Assembly: GCF_003182135.1 (NCBI RefSeq)
Contig: NZ_QGTL01000007.1
Span: 1-64,000, forward strand
Origin: Nocardia neocaledoniensis
GTDB taxonomy: Bacteria > Actinomycetota > Actinomycetes > Mycobacteriales > Mycobacteriaceae
Length of the DNA: 64,000 nt
Direction of reading: 5' to 3'
Below, piece by piece: positions 55,984-63,847 of this stretch. The position numbers and the translations under genes are program-made. Numbering within the stretch: the stretch's first letter is position 1; each line of letters starts with the position of its first letter. Below the pieces are notes generated by a model, which saw nothing but the letters and a program-made list of their open reading frames with translations, was not told the origin of the DNA and searched no databases.

Positions 55984-56631
55984 ATGCCGAACAAGACCGA
56001 AACCCCAGCTCAGCCCCGTCTGCCCGGGCGTAAGGCGCAGGCCGCGCGCAACGACGGCCTCATTCTGGAGGCCGCCCGCGCCGTCTTCCTGGACGATCCC
56101 GGCGCGCCGATCGCGGCCGTCGCGACCAAGGCGGGCGTCGGGATCAGCGCCCTCTATCGCCGCTATCCGAGCAAGGAGGTGCTGCTGCGCACGCTGTGCC
56201 ACGAGGGCCTGCGCCGCTACAACGCCGAAGCCGATGCGGCACTGGAGGATTCGGACGGCTGGCGCGGATTCGTCGGCTTCCTGCAGCGGGTCGTCGAGGC
56301 CGATGTGCACTCGCTGACGGTGAAACTCGCGGGCACCTTCCCGCCCGACGAGTCGATGCTGCCGGACGTGACGCACTCCGGCGAGGTGTCCGCGGAACTG
56401 GTGCGCCGGGCGCACGCGAGCGGCCGGCTGCGATCGGATTTCGGCGCCCAGGACCTCGGACTGCTGCTGGAAGCCTGCGCCGCGGTCACCATGCCGGATC
56501 CCGCGCGCACCGCGCAGCTGCGGCAACGGGTGCTGGCCCTGCTGCTCGACGGCATGACCGCCGACGGCGAGTTACCCGGCCCACCGCCGGCCGACGGCGA
56601 ATACGCGTGGCGGTGGGAATACCGGGGCTGA
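55984..56631 (+). CDS. TetR family regulator
   Basis: 215 residues. TetR_N: ILEAARAVFLDDPGAPIAAVATKAGVGISALYRRYPSKEVLLRTLCHEG (residues about 27-75); the C-terminal half is helical and of the type common to actinobacterial TetRs. It has a basic, Pro-containing N-terminus (QPRLPGRKAQAARND). Its position, divergent from the epoxide hydrolase with an inverted repeat between, makes it the probable local repressor. TAAGCT at 55971-55976 could be a -10 with little leader. Confidence 0.9.
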   Translation: MPNKTETPAQPRLPGRKAQAARNDGLILEAARAVFLDDPGAPIAAVATKAGVGISALYRRYPSKEVLLRTLCHEGLRRYNAEADAALEDSDGWRGFVGFLQRVVEADVHSLTVKLAGTFPPDESMLPDVTHSGEVSAELVRRAHASGRLRSDFGAQDLGLLLEACAAVTMPDPARTAQLRQRVLALLLDGMTADGELPGPPPADGEYAWRWEYRG

Positions 56632-56681
56632 GCTGGCCGTTCGTGCGGCGCTGAAGCCGTCGCGGTGGCAGACTCGGACCC

Positions 56682-57092
56682 GTGAACTGGACCTTGGAAG
56701 TGGTGATCGTCCCGGTCTCCGACATCGACCGGGCCAAAGCGTTCTACGCCGACCAGCTCGGCTTCGCCGTCGACCACGACACCGTGCTCTCCGACGACGT
56801 CCGCATCGTGCAGCTCACCCCGCCGGGGTCGGGCTGTTCGATCGTCATCGGCAAGGGCGCGGTGCCCGAGATGCCGCCCGGCTCGCTGAAGGGACTGCAG
56901 CTGGTGGTGCCCGACATCGAACGGGCGCACGCGGAACTGGCGGCCCGCGGCGTCGAGGTCTCCGAGGTGCGCGAGATGGGCGTGAACCCGCGGCCCACCC
57001 CGCATCCGCTCGACAATGTCGGCTTCGTGTTCTTCAGCGATCCCGACGGCAACGAGTGGGCGGTGCAGCAGATCTCGAGCCGGGCCGAGTAA
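56682..57092 (+). CDS. Glyoxalase/VOC superfamily protein
   Basis: 136 residues, one VOC domain built from two beta-alpha-beta-beta-beta modules: LEVVIVPVSDIDRAKAFYADQLGF (residues about 4-27), RIVQLTPPGSGCSIVIGKG, LQLVVPDIERAHAELAARGVEVSEV, and the closing VGFVFFSDPDGNEWAVQQI with the metal-site Glu. Members bind metals and act in glyoxalase, extradiol or drug-binding roles; this one has no special marker. GTG start 56682, without a clear ribosome site. Confidence 0.9.
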   Translation: MNWTLEVVIVPVSDIDRAKAFYADQLGFAVDHDTVLSDDVRIVQLTPPGSGCSIVIGKGAVPEMPPGSLKGLQLVVPDIERAHAELAARGVEVSEVREMGVNPRPTPHPLDNVGFVFFSDPDGNEWAVQQISSRAE

Positions 57093-57149
57093 GCCTCGAG
57101 CTGATTCGAACCCTGTCGGCGGGCGCGGCCGGGCGGGCACCATGCACGC

Positions 57150-57956
57150 ATGCTGTTGGCGAAACCCACCGAAACCGACGCGCGACGGACCCCGCTGTAC
57201 CGTCGCGCGGGGTTCCTGCGTGCGATCTCGCCCCTCGTGCTGCTGCTCGTCTGGCAGATCGGCAGCACCAGCGGCTGGATTCCGGCCAAGAAGCTGCCCG
57301 CCCCGTCGGCGGTGCTCGACGCGGGCCTGGAGACCTACCGGTCCGGGCAGCTCACCGACGCCCTGCTGGTCTCCGGGCAGCGCGCGCTGTACGGCTTCGT
57401 GCTCGGCGCGGTGCTCGCGCTCGCGCTCGGCGTGCTCGCCGGGCTGAGCCGGATCGGGGAATACGCGGTCGACCCGCCGTTGCAGATGATCCGCACGATT
57501 CCGCTGTTCGGGCTGATCCCGCTGTTCATCATCTGGTTCGGGATCGGCGAGGAACCCAAGATCTACCTCATCGCGCTCGGCGTGTTCTTCCCGCTGTACC
57601 TCAACACCTACTCCGGCATCCGCCAGCTCGACCCCAAACTGCTCGAACTCAGCGAGGCGCTGCACCTCGGCCTGGCCGAGCGGCTGCGGCTGCTGATCCT
57701 GCCGGGCGCGCTGCCGCAGATCCTGGTCGGCGCGCGGCAGAGTCTCGGCATCGCGTGGCTCTCGCTGATCGTGGCCGAACAGATCAACGCCAGTGCTGGT
57801 CTGGGCTTCGTGGTCAACAACGCGCGCGAGTTCCTGCGCACCGACATCGTGGTGTTCGGGCTGGTCATCTACAGCCTGCTCGGCCTGCTCACCGACTCCA
57901 TCGTGCGCGTGCTCGAGCGCCGCGCACTGCGCTGGCGCCCCGCCGCCCTGCGCTGA
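57150..57956 (+). CDS. ssuC: ABC transporter permease, sulfonate/nitrate/taurine type
   Basis: 268 residues. About six transmembrane helices and a BPD_transp_1 domain with the EAA loop ELSEALHLGLAERLRLLILPGALPQILVGARQSLG (residues about 168-202). The first loop KKLPAPSAVLDAG is typical of SsuC/TauC. It begins a three-gene unit permease-ATPase-binding protein. Alkanesulfonate is the default substrate of the family, but aromatic sulfonates or other anions are possible. No SsuD-type monooxygenase is adjacent. Confidence 0.88.
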   Translation: MLLAKPTETDARRTPLYRRAGFLRAISPLVLLLVWQIGSTSGWIPAKKLPAPSAVLDAGLETYRSGQLTDALLVSGQRALYGFVLGAVLALALGVLAGLSRIGEYAVDPPLQMIRTIPLFGLIPLFIIWFGIGEEPKIYLIALGVFFPLYLNTYSGIRQLDPKLLELSEALHLGLAERLRLLILPGALPQILVGARQSLGIAWLSLIVAEQINASAGLGFVVNNAREFLRTDIVVFGLVIYSLLGLLTDSIVRVLERRALRWRPAALR

Positions 57957-58048
57957 CACCCACCCGTACCGACTCCGTCGACCCGGGGCACACCCCGCCC
58001 CGTGCTCGACCGCACAGCCATCCGCCGTCCGATCGTGAGGTCCACACC

Positions 58049-58795
58049 ATGACCGCTGCCACCGTCACCACCCAGCCCGGCGCCGAGCGCCTGGCCGCTG
58101 CCCGGGTCACCGGTCTGCGCAAGAGTTTCGGCGAACGCGCAGTGCTCGACGGGATCGATCTCGAGATCGGCGCGGGCGAGATCGTCGCCCTGGTCGGGCG
58201 CAGCGGATCGGGCAAGTCCACGCTGCTGCGCATCCTCGGGGGGCTCGACACCGCCACGCGCGGTGAGGTTTCCGTCGACGGCAGGCCGACGATCGTCTTC
58301 CAGGAGCCGCGCCTGATCCCGTGGCAGCCGGTGGCGCGCAATGTCGCCCTCGGCAGGCCCAAGCCGCGCGATCGCAAGGCCGACGAACGCGCCGCGCGCG
58401 AGCTGCTCACCGAGGTCGGTCTCGGTGAGCGCGCCGACGCGTGGCCGCTGACCCTCTCCGGCGGCGAGGCGCAGCGCGCGGCACTGGCCCGCGCTCTCGT
58501 CGCCGAGCCGACCTTGTTGCTGCTCGACGAGCCCTTCGGCGCGCTCGACGCGCTGACCCGCCTGAGCATGCACGAGCTGCTGCTTGGCCTGCACGCCCAG
58601 CGCGCCTTCGGCGTGCTGCTGGTGACCCACGACGTGCTCGAGGCGATCACCCTGGCCGACCGCGTGCTGGTGCTCGACGAGGGCCGCATCGCCGCCGACG
58701 TGCCCATCGATCTGCCGCGCCCGCGCGCCGCCGCCTCGGGCGAGGTCGCCGGGTACGCGACCCGGCTGCTCGCCTTGCTCGGTGTCACGCACTGA
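58049..58795 (+). CDS. ssuB: ABC transporter ATP-binding protein, SsuB type
   Basis: 248 residues. Walker A GRSGSGKST (residues about 50-58), Q-loop IVFQEPRLIPWQPVARNVALG, signature LSGGEAQRAALARAL, Walker B LLLDEPFGALDALTR, switch His VTHDVLEAI. The QEPRL(I/L)PW segment is the mark of the sulfonate/nitrate/taurine ATPases. GTGAGG precedes ATG 58049. It is 92 bp after the permease and 40 bp before the binding protein gene, one operon. Confidence 0.92.
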   Translation: MTAATVTTQPGAERLAAARVTGLRKSFGERAVLDGIDLEIGAGEIVALVGRSGSGKSTLLRILGGLDTATRGEVSVDGRPTIVFQEPRLIPWQPVARNVALGRPKPRDRKADERAARELLTEVGLGERADAWPLTLSGGEAQRAALARALVAEPTLLLLDEPFGALDALTRLSMHELLLGLHAQRAFGVLLVTHDVLEAITLADRVLVLDEGRIAADVPIDLPRPRAAASGEVAGYATRLLALLGVTH

Positions 58796-58835
58796 GCGCC
58801 CCGAAACCCCGCTCCATCGCACGAAAGTTGTCGCC

Positions 58836-59831
58836 GTGAACCGCACTCCGAAGTCCCGCCTGGCCGGGCTCGCCCTCGCCGTCGTCGCCGCGCTGTCGCT
58901 GAGCGCCTGCGGCGACGACGCGGCCACCGAGGCCGCGCCGTCGGGGCCGGTCGACCTGAGCACCGTGACGCTGAAAGTCGGTGACCAGAAGGCGATCTCG
59001 ATCGAAGTCCTGATGAAGGCGTCCGGCCAGCTGGAGAACCTGCCGTACAAGATCGAGTTCTCCACCTTCACCGCGGGCCTGCCGCTGGTCGAGGCGGCCA
59101 GCGCGGGCGGCATCGACATCGCCCAGACCGGCAACACCCCGGTGATCTTCGGCGCGGCGGCCGACGCCGACGTGCGGGTGGTCGGCGCGCTGTCGGCCAC
59201 CGGCAAGGGCGACGCCATCCTGGTCGGCAAGGACTCGGCGATCGGGTCGGTCGCGGCGTTGAAGGGCAAGAAGGTCGCCGTCTTCAAGGGCAGCTCAGCC
59301 AACGCGAACCTGCTGCTGCAGTTGCAGAAGGCCGGCCTGTCCCTGCGCGATGTCGAGCCCGTCTACCTCGCTCCCGCCGACGGATACGCGGCGCTGACCC
59401 GCGGCGACGTGGACGCCTGGGCCACCTGGGACCCCTACACGGCCATCGCCGAGAAGGAGATCGGCGCCAAGTCGATCGCCACCGCCGACCAGGCCGCCAA
59501 CGGCTACAACTTCTGGGCCGCCGGCAACAAGGCGCTCGGCGACGCGGGCAAGTCCGCCGCCATCGCCGACTTCTTCCAGCGCTACGCCGCCGCCACCCGG
59601 TGGTCGTCGGAGAATCTCGACGTGTGGTCGACGAAGTACGCCGAGCTCACCCAGATCAGCGTCGACGCCTCCCGCACCACCTGGACCCGCTCCATCAAGG
59701 AACCGATCCCGTTGGACGCCGAGGTGATCGCCTCCGAACAGCAGATCGCCGACGCCTTCACCGAGGCCAAGGCCATCCCGGGCAAGGTCGACTTCGAGTC
59801 CTTCGTCGACACCCGTTTCGACAAGCGCTGA
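58836..59831 (+). CDS. ssuA: ABC transporter substrate-binding lipoprotein, SsuA type
   Basis: 331 residues from GTG 58836. A basic start (NRTPKSR) and a hydrophobic run end in a lipobox LSLSACGDD (Cys about residue 24). The NMT1/SsuA-like domain has KVGDQKAISIEVLMKASGQLENLPYKIEF, the ligand cleft AQTGNTPVIFGAAADAD, KKVAVFKGSSANANLLLQL, and VDAWATWDPYTAIAE (residues about 190-204), a family marker. It would capture a sulfonate-like ligand at the outer membrane face and feed the permease. It converges on the ketosynthase gene, which ends 2 bp later. Confidence 0.92.
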   Translation: MNRTPKSRLAGLALAVVAALSLSACGDDAATEAAPSGPVDLSTVTLKVGDQKAISIEVLMKASGQLENLPYKIEFSTFTAGLPLVEAASAGGIDIAQTGNTPVIFGAAADADVRVVGALSATGKGDAILVGKDSAIGSVAALKGKKVAVFKGSSANANLLLQLQKAGLSLRDVEPVYLAPADGYAALTRGDVDAWATWDPYTAIAEKEIGAKSIATADQAANGYNFWAAGNKALGDAGKSAAIADFFQRYAAATRWSSENLDVWSTKYAELTQISVDASRTTWTRSIKEPIPLDAEVIASEQQIADAFTEAKAIPGKVDFESFVDTRFDKR

Positions 59832-59832
59832 T

Positions 59833-61062
59833 TCACGCCCGGCCGAACGCGAGCGCCACATTGTGCCCGCCGAAGCCGAAGGAGTTGTTGAGCGCGTAGT
59901 CGATGCGCTGGGCCCGCGCCGATCCGGCGACGACATCCAGGTCGATCGCCGGGTCGGCGTTGTCGTGGTTCAGGGTGGGCGGCACGATCTGTTCGCGCAG
60001 GCTCAGCACGGTGAGGACGGATTCCAGCGCGCCGACGGCGCCGATCGAATGGCCCAGCGCCGATTTGGGCGCGTAGACCGAGGCGCCAGGCGCCACCGCG
60101 GTGATGGCCGCGGCTTCGGAGGCGTCGCCGATCGGGGTGGAGGTGGCGTGGGCGTTCACGTGATCGATGTCGGACTCCCGAAGCCCCGCTGTGCGAACGG
60201 CTTTGCGCATCGCGCGGGCCGCGCCGACACCGGCGGGATCGGAGGCCACGATGTGGAAGGCGTCGGAGGTGATGCCGGCGCCGAGCACCCTGGCGTGGAC
60301 CCGCGCGCCGCGCGCCCTGGCGTGCCGCTCGGATTCGAGCACGAGCAGGGCGCCCGCCTCACCGAAGACGAAGCCGTCGCGGTCGCGCTCGAAAGGCCTT
60401 GAGGCGCGGTCGGGTTCGTCGTTGCGGGTGCTCATCGCCCGCATCATGGCGAAGCCCGCGATCGGGACGGCGTGGATGTGACCCTCCACGCCGCCGGTCA
60501 CCACCACGTCGGCCTCGCCGGTGGCGATCAGCCGCCAGGCGTGCGCGATCGCCTCCGACCCCGAGGAGCAGGCGGAGACGGGTGCGAAAACGCCTGCCTG
60601 CGCGCCGAGTTCGAGTCCGACCGTGGCGGCGGGACCGTTCGGCATGACCATCGGCACGGCCAAGGGAGACACCTTGCGGTAGCCGCCCGCGCGCATCGCG
60701 TCGACCGCGTCGATCAACGCGTCACCGCCGCCGAGGCCGGTCCCGATGGCGACCGCCAGCCGCTCCGGGTCTACCTCGGGCGCGCCCGCGGCCTGCCAGA
60801 CGTGGCGGCCGAGCACGAGCGCCATGCGTTCGACGTAGGAGTGCCTGCGCTGTTCGACGCGGGTCAATTCCGTGTCCGGTGAGGTGACCAGCGGTCCGCC
60901 GATCCGCACCGGCAGGTCGTACTCGGCGAGGAATTCCGGTGCCAGCGCACGGATTCCGCTCTCGCCGCGCAGCAGTCGCGTCCAGGTCTCGTCCATGGTG
61001 TCGGCCAGGGCGGTGGTCGCCGCGTAGCCCGTCACGACGACGCCGTCAGACACCGCGCACAC
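59833..61062 (-). CDS. Beta-ketoacyl-ACP synthase II type (KasA/KasB-like)
   Basis: 409 residues from GTG 61062 (GTG 61050 possible). Thiolase-fold ketosynthase with the full triad: Cys in VSACSSGSEAIAHAW (about residue 164), His in HVNAHATSTPIGDASEA (about 303) and His in APKSALGHSIGAVGALESV (about 340). The tail NNSFGFGGHNVALAFGR is the KAS II ending. It extends acyl-ACP with malonyl-ACP. The KasA/KasB-like type suggests FAS-II or mycolate-precursor elongation, or a dedicated lipid pathway. It is not with other fas genes and is divergent from a TetR, so it is separately controlled. Confidence 0.93.
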   Translation of the reverse strand: MCAVSDGVVVTGYAATTALADTMDETWTRLLRGESGIRALAPEFLAEYDLPVRIGGPLVTSPDTELTRVEQRRHSYVERMALVLGRHVWQAAGAPEVDPERLAVAIGTGLGGGDALIDAVDAMRAGGYRKVSPLAVPMVMPNGPAATVGLELGAQAGVFAPVSACSSGSEAIAHAWRLIATGEADVVVTGGVEGHIHAVPIAGFAMMRAMSTRNDEPDRASRPFERDRDGFVFGEAGALLVLESERHARARGARVHARVLGAGITSDAFHIVASDPAGVGAARAMRKAVRTAGLRESDIDHVNAHATSTPIGDASEAAAITAVAPGASVYAPKSALGHSIGAVGALESVLTVLSLREQIVPPTLNHDNADPAIDLDVVAGSARAQRIDYALNNSFGFGGHNVALAFGRA

Positions 61063-61093
61063 CGCCTCGGCCGCCGCGTGCCGGAGTTTCTGA

Positions 61094-61146
61094 AGCGATC
61101 GGTACAGTCATGCCGTCATGAATACCTGTAGCGATCGGTACAGTCA
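61094..61146. promoter_or_regulatory. Twin 17-bp direct repeat, likely TetR operator pair
   Basis: AGCGATCGGTACAGTCA occurs exactly at 61094-61110 and 61130-61146, 36 bp apart. Each copy holds the palindromic core CGATCG inside an imperfect GTA/TAC palindrome. The second copy contains TACAGT (61139-61144), a plausible -10 six bases before the tetR ATG at 61151. The first copy faces the ketosynthase start. Confidence 0.75.
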
Positions 61147-61150
61147 ACCC

Positions 61151-61714
61151 ATGGCCCGCCCCCTCGACCACCGCAAACGCGCCGAACTGCTGGCAGGCGT
61201 CGTGGCGTACATCGCCGCGCACGGCCTGGCCGAGCTGTCGTTGCGCCCGCTCGCGGCCGCGCTCGGCACCAGCTCGCGCATGCTCATCTACTACTTCGGC
61301 ACCAAGGAGGAACTGCTCGTCCAGGCCCTGGCCACGCAGCGGCCCGACCTCGCCGCGGTCTTCGCCGACGTGACCGGGGCCGGGCAGCTGCGCGAGCGGC
61401 TGATCGGCTTCTTCGACCTGAACTCCATCGGCGTCGAGGCCGACAGCTCACGGGTGCTGCTGCAGGTGATCGGCGCCGCGTGCGCTCCCGATTCGCCGTA
61501 CCAGGACTACGCGAACGCGGCGATCGCCACGTTCGTCGCCGAGCTCGCCGCGGCGCTGCACCGCACCGGCCTGGCCGACGACCCCGAGGTGGTGGCCACT
61601 CTGCTCGTCTCCGGGTTGCGCGGGATCCTCCAGGACCGGGTGATCACCGGCGACCGCGAACGCACGGGCCGGGCGGCGCGCACGCTCATCGACGCGGTGC
61701 TGCCCGGACGCTGA
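61151..61714 (+). CDS. TetR family regulator next to the ketosynthase
   Basis: 187 residues. TetR_N: LLAGVVAYIAAHGLAELSLRPLAAALGTSSRMLIYYFGTKEELLVQAL (residues about 11-58), then a helical ligand domain. ATG 61151 is chosen because the family N-terminus (RPLDHRKRAELL) starts there; a longer frame from 61118 would run through the operator. It probably binds the 17-bp direct repeat upstream and controls itself and the ketosynthase; a fatty acyl-CoA would be a natural signal. Confidence 0.9.
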   Translation: MARPLDHRKRAELLAGVVAYIAAHGLAELSLRPLAAALGTSSRMLIYYFGTKEELLVQALATQRPDLAAVFADVTGAGQLRERLIGFFDLNSIGVEADSSRVLLQVIGAACAPDSPYQDYANAAIATFVAELAAALHRTGLADDPEVVATLLVSGLRGILQDRVITGDRERTGRAARTLIDAVLPGR

Positions 61715-61816
61715 CGCCGCCCGCGACGCTGCCGTCGGAACCGCGCGCGACTGGGTAGGTTGAGCAGCGGATCGAGCGCCACGGATCCGGAAACCGGCCA
61801 TGACCAGGAATCGGCG

Positions 61817-63346
61817 GTGAGCGAGATGGTGAGCGAGACGACCGAGACCTACGGTGCGATCCGCTGGGTGATGCTCGGCGTGCTGTGCGCCAGTCTGTTG
61901 CTGGTGGCCATGGACGCCACCATCCTCAATGTCGCGCTGCCCTCGCTGATCGACGATCTCCAGGTCGGCCCGCTCGAGCAACTGTGGATCATCGACATCT
62001 ACGGCCTCGTGCTCGGCGGCCTGCTCATCACCACCGGCGCACTCGGCGACCGGGTGGGTCGAAAGCTGTTGTTCCTCAGCGGTTTCGTGCTGTTCGGTGT
62101 GGCCTCGGTGATCGCGGCGACCGCCGGCAGCGCGGCCCAGCTGATCGGCGGACGCGTCCTGCTCGGCATCGGCGGCGCGATGGTGATGCCCTCGACGCTC
62201 TCGCTGATCCGCAACATCTTCACCGACGCGCGTGAGCGCACCATGGCCATCGGGATCTGGGCGGCGGTGGCCGGTGTCGGCGCGACGATCGGGCCGATCA
62301 TCGGCGGATTCCTGGTCGAGCACTTCGGCTGGGCCTCGGCGTTCTGGCTCAACGTGCCGGTGGTGCTGGTGACGGTGGTGGTCGGGCTGTGGGTGCTGCC
62401 GGAATACCGCGCGCCGCAGGCGGGCGGCCTCGACTGGTTCGCGGCGGTGCTCTCGGTGGCCGGCATCGTCTGCCTGGCCTGGGGCATCAAGCATCTGGCG
62501 AAAGGTGAAGCGAGCGTGGTCGACTGGGTGATCCTGGTCGTCGGTGTCGGCGCGCTGGCCTGGTTCACCCGGCGTCAGCTCACCGCGGCCGACCCGCTGC
62601 TCGACGTGCGGCTGTTCCGCAACGGCGCGTTCACCGCGGCCGCCGTCGCGACACTGCTGGCGATGATGGCCATCGGCGCGGCGATGTTCCTGATCTCGCT
62701 GTGGCTGCAGTACGTCCACGGGTACAGCCCGTCGCAGGCCGGCGTGCGGATGCTGCCCGCCGCGCTCACCCTGCTCACCGCCTCGCTGCTGACCCCGATG
62801 CTGATGGACAAGCTCGGGGTGCGCACGGTGCTCGGCGTCGGCCTCGGCGCGGTGGCGCTGGGTTTCCTGCTGCTGGCCATGAGTCCGGAGCCGACGACGT
62901 ATCCGGTGATCGCGCTGGTGCTGGTGTCGTTCGGGATCGGTGACGGCATGGCGGTGACCGCCGCGGCCGCCGTCCTCGTCGGGGCCGTGCCCGCCGATCG
63001 CGCCGGTCAGGCCGGTGCGGTGGAGGAGACCAACTACGAGGTCGGCGTCGGGTTCGGGGTGGCGCTGCTCGGCAGCCTGCACGCCCGGATCTTCAGTCAG
63101 CACATGACGGCTCTGCCCGTTCCGGCCGACAAGCTGGAGCAGGCCGCGGGCTCCGTCGGCGGCGCGGCCGAGGTGGCCACCGAGCTGCCCGAACCGGCCC
63201 GTACGCAACTCCTCGACGCGTCCGAGCACGCCTTCGACACCGCTCTCACCGCCACGTCCTACCTCTCCGCCGCGGTGGTGGCGGTGGTCGCGGTCGGTGC
63301 GGTGTGGCTGGTCCCGCGCGGTTTCCGGGTGACCGGCGGACACTGA
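61817..63346 (+). CDS. DHA2-family MFS drug exporter (14 TM)
   Basis: 509 residues with about 14 transmembrane helices. Motif A of the MFS, GALGDRVGRKLLFLSG (about residues 74-89), the motif C-like GIGGAMVMPSTLSLIRNIF, the DHA2 marker IWAAVAGVGATIGPIIGGFLVEHFGWASAFWLNVP (about 150-184) and the typical TEVAERL-like tail region. Proton-driven export of drugs or lipids. GTG 61817 has AGGA 7 bases upstream; a TTG at 61760 has no ribosome site. It follows tetR by 102 bp on the same strand. Confidence 0.93.
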   Translation: MSEMVSETTETYGAIRWVMLGVLCASLLLVAMDATILNVALPSLIDDLQVGPLEQLWIIDIYGLVLGGLLITTGALGDRVGRKLLFLSGFVLFGVASVIAATAGSAAQLIGGRVLLGIGGAMVMPSTLSLIRNIFTDARERTMAIGIWAAVAGVGATIGPIIGGFLVEHFGWASAFWLNVPVVLVTVVVGLWVLPEYRAPQAGGLDWFAAVLSVAGIVCLAWGIKHLAKGEASVVDWVILVVGVGALAWFTRRQLTAADPLLDVRLFRNGAFTAAAVATLLAMMAIGAAMFLISLWLQYVHGYSPSQAGVRMLPAALTLLTASLLTPMLMDKLGVRTVLGVGLGAVALGFLLLAMSPEPTTYPVIALVLVSFGIGDGMAVTAAAAVLVGAVPADRAGQAGAVEETNYEVGVGFGVALLGSLHARIFSQHMTALPVPADKLEQAAGSVGGAAEVATELPEPARTQLLDASEHAFDTALTATSYLSAAVVAVVAVGAVWLVPRGFRVTGGH

Positions 63347-63354
63347 CCCTTGAC

Positions 63355-63370
63355 GCAACCAATCGGTTGC
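63355..63370. promoter_or_regulatory. ArsR-type operator 1
   Basis: GCAACCAATCGGTTGC has perfect 6-bp arms GCAACC / GGTTGC around AATC. It sits inside the likely promoter of the SRPBCC-ArsR operon (TTGACG at 63350-63355, TACCGT at 63373-63378, 17-bp spacing). Confidence 0.7.
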
Positions 63371-63383
63371 CATACCGTGAGTT

Positions 63384-63399
63384 GCAACCAACTGGTTGC
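63384..63399. promoter_or_regulatory. ArsR-type operator 2
   Basis: GCAACCAACTGGTTGC repeats the same arms as operator 1, 29 bp downstream centre to centre, around AACT. It lies just before the AAAGGAGG of the SRPBCC gene, so a bound repressor would also block early elongation. Confidence 0.7.
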
Positions 63400-63415
63400 T
63401 ATCAAAGGAGGCGTC

Positions 63416-63847
63416 ATGGGATTCCCTGATCAGATCGTGCGCACCGTCGAGCTCGCGCACCCGCCGGCCAAGGTCTGGGCGGCGATCACCACGGCCGAGG
63501 GGCTGGCGAGCTGGTTCGGCAACACCGCCGAGATCGACCTGCGGCCCGGCGGTGACATGCGGATGACCTGGAAGGAAGGGTTCTCGGCCGACATGCGGGT
63601 GGAGCGGGTCGAGGAACCCTCGGTGTTCGGCTACACCTGGCCGATCAACGGGCTGCCCGACGAGGACCCGCGCCGCACCTATGTGGAGTTCACCCTCGAA
63701 CCCGTCGGCACCGGCACCCGGCTCACGGTCGTCGAGACCGGATTCGCCCAGCTCCCCGAGGACCTGCACAAGGAGGCGTTCGAGGGCAATGTCGGCGGCT
63801 GGAAGAGCGAGCTGGGCGAGCTCGTCGAGTACCTCGATGCGGCCTGA
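63416..63847 (+). CDS. SRPBCC (AHSA1-like) domain protein
   Basis: 143 residues. IVRTVELAHPPAKVWAAITTAEGLASWFG (residues about 7-35) and the strand set DLRPGGDMRMTWKEGF, RTYVEFTLEPVGTGTRLTVVETGF are the AHSA1/START-like fold with its hydrophobic pocket. Such proteins bind lipids or aromatics or act as a cofactor chaperone. AAAGGAGG lies 6 bases before ATG 63416. Its end overlaps the start of an ArsR regulator by 11 bp. AHSA1-ArsR operons of this form are common in actinobacteria; their function is unclear. Confidence 0.9.
   Translation: MGFPDQIVRTVELAHPPAKVWAAITTAEGLASWFGNTAEIDLRPGGDMRMTWKEGFSADMRVERVEEPSVFGYTWPINGLPDEDPRRTYVEFTLEPVGTGTRLTVVETGFAQLPEDLHKEAFEGNVGGWKSELGELVEYLDAA

Noticed and set aside
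57085..57120. A TTCGAA motif (minus-strand GGGTTCGAATC) resembling a tRNA T loop
   Set aside because: The five bases on each side do not pair as a T stem, and no acceptor, D or anticodon arm is found around it.
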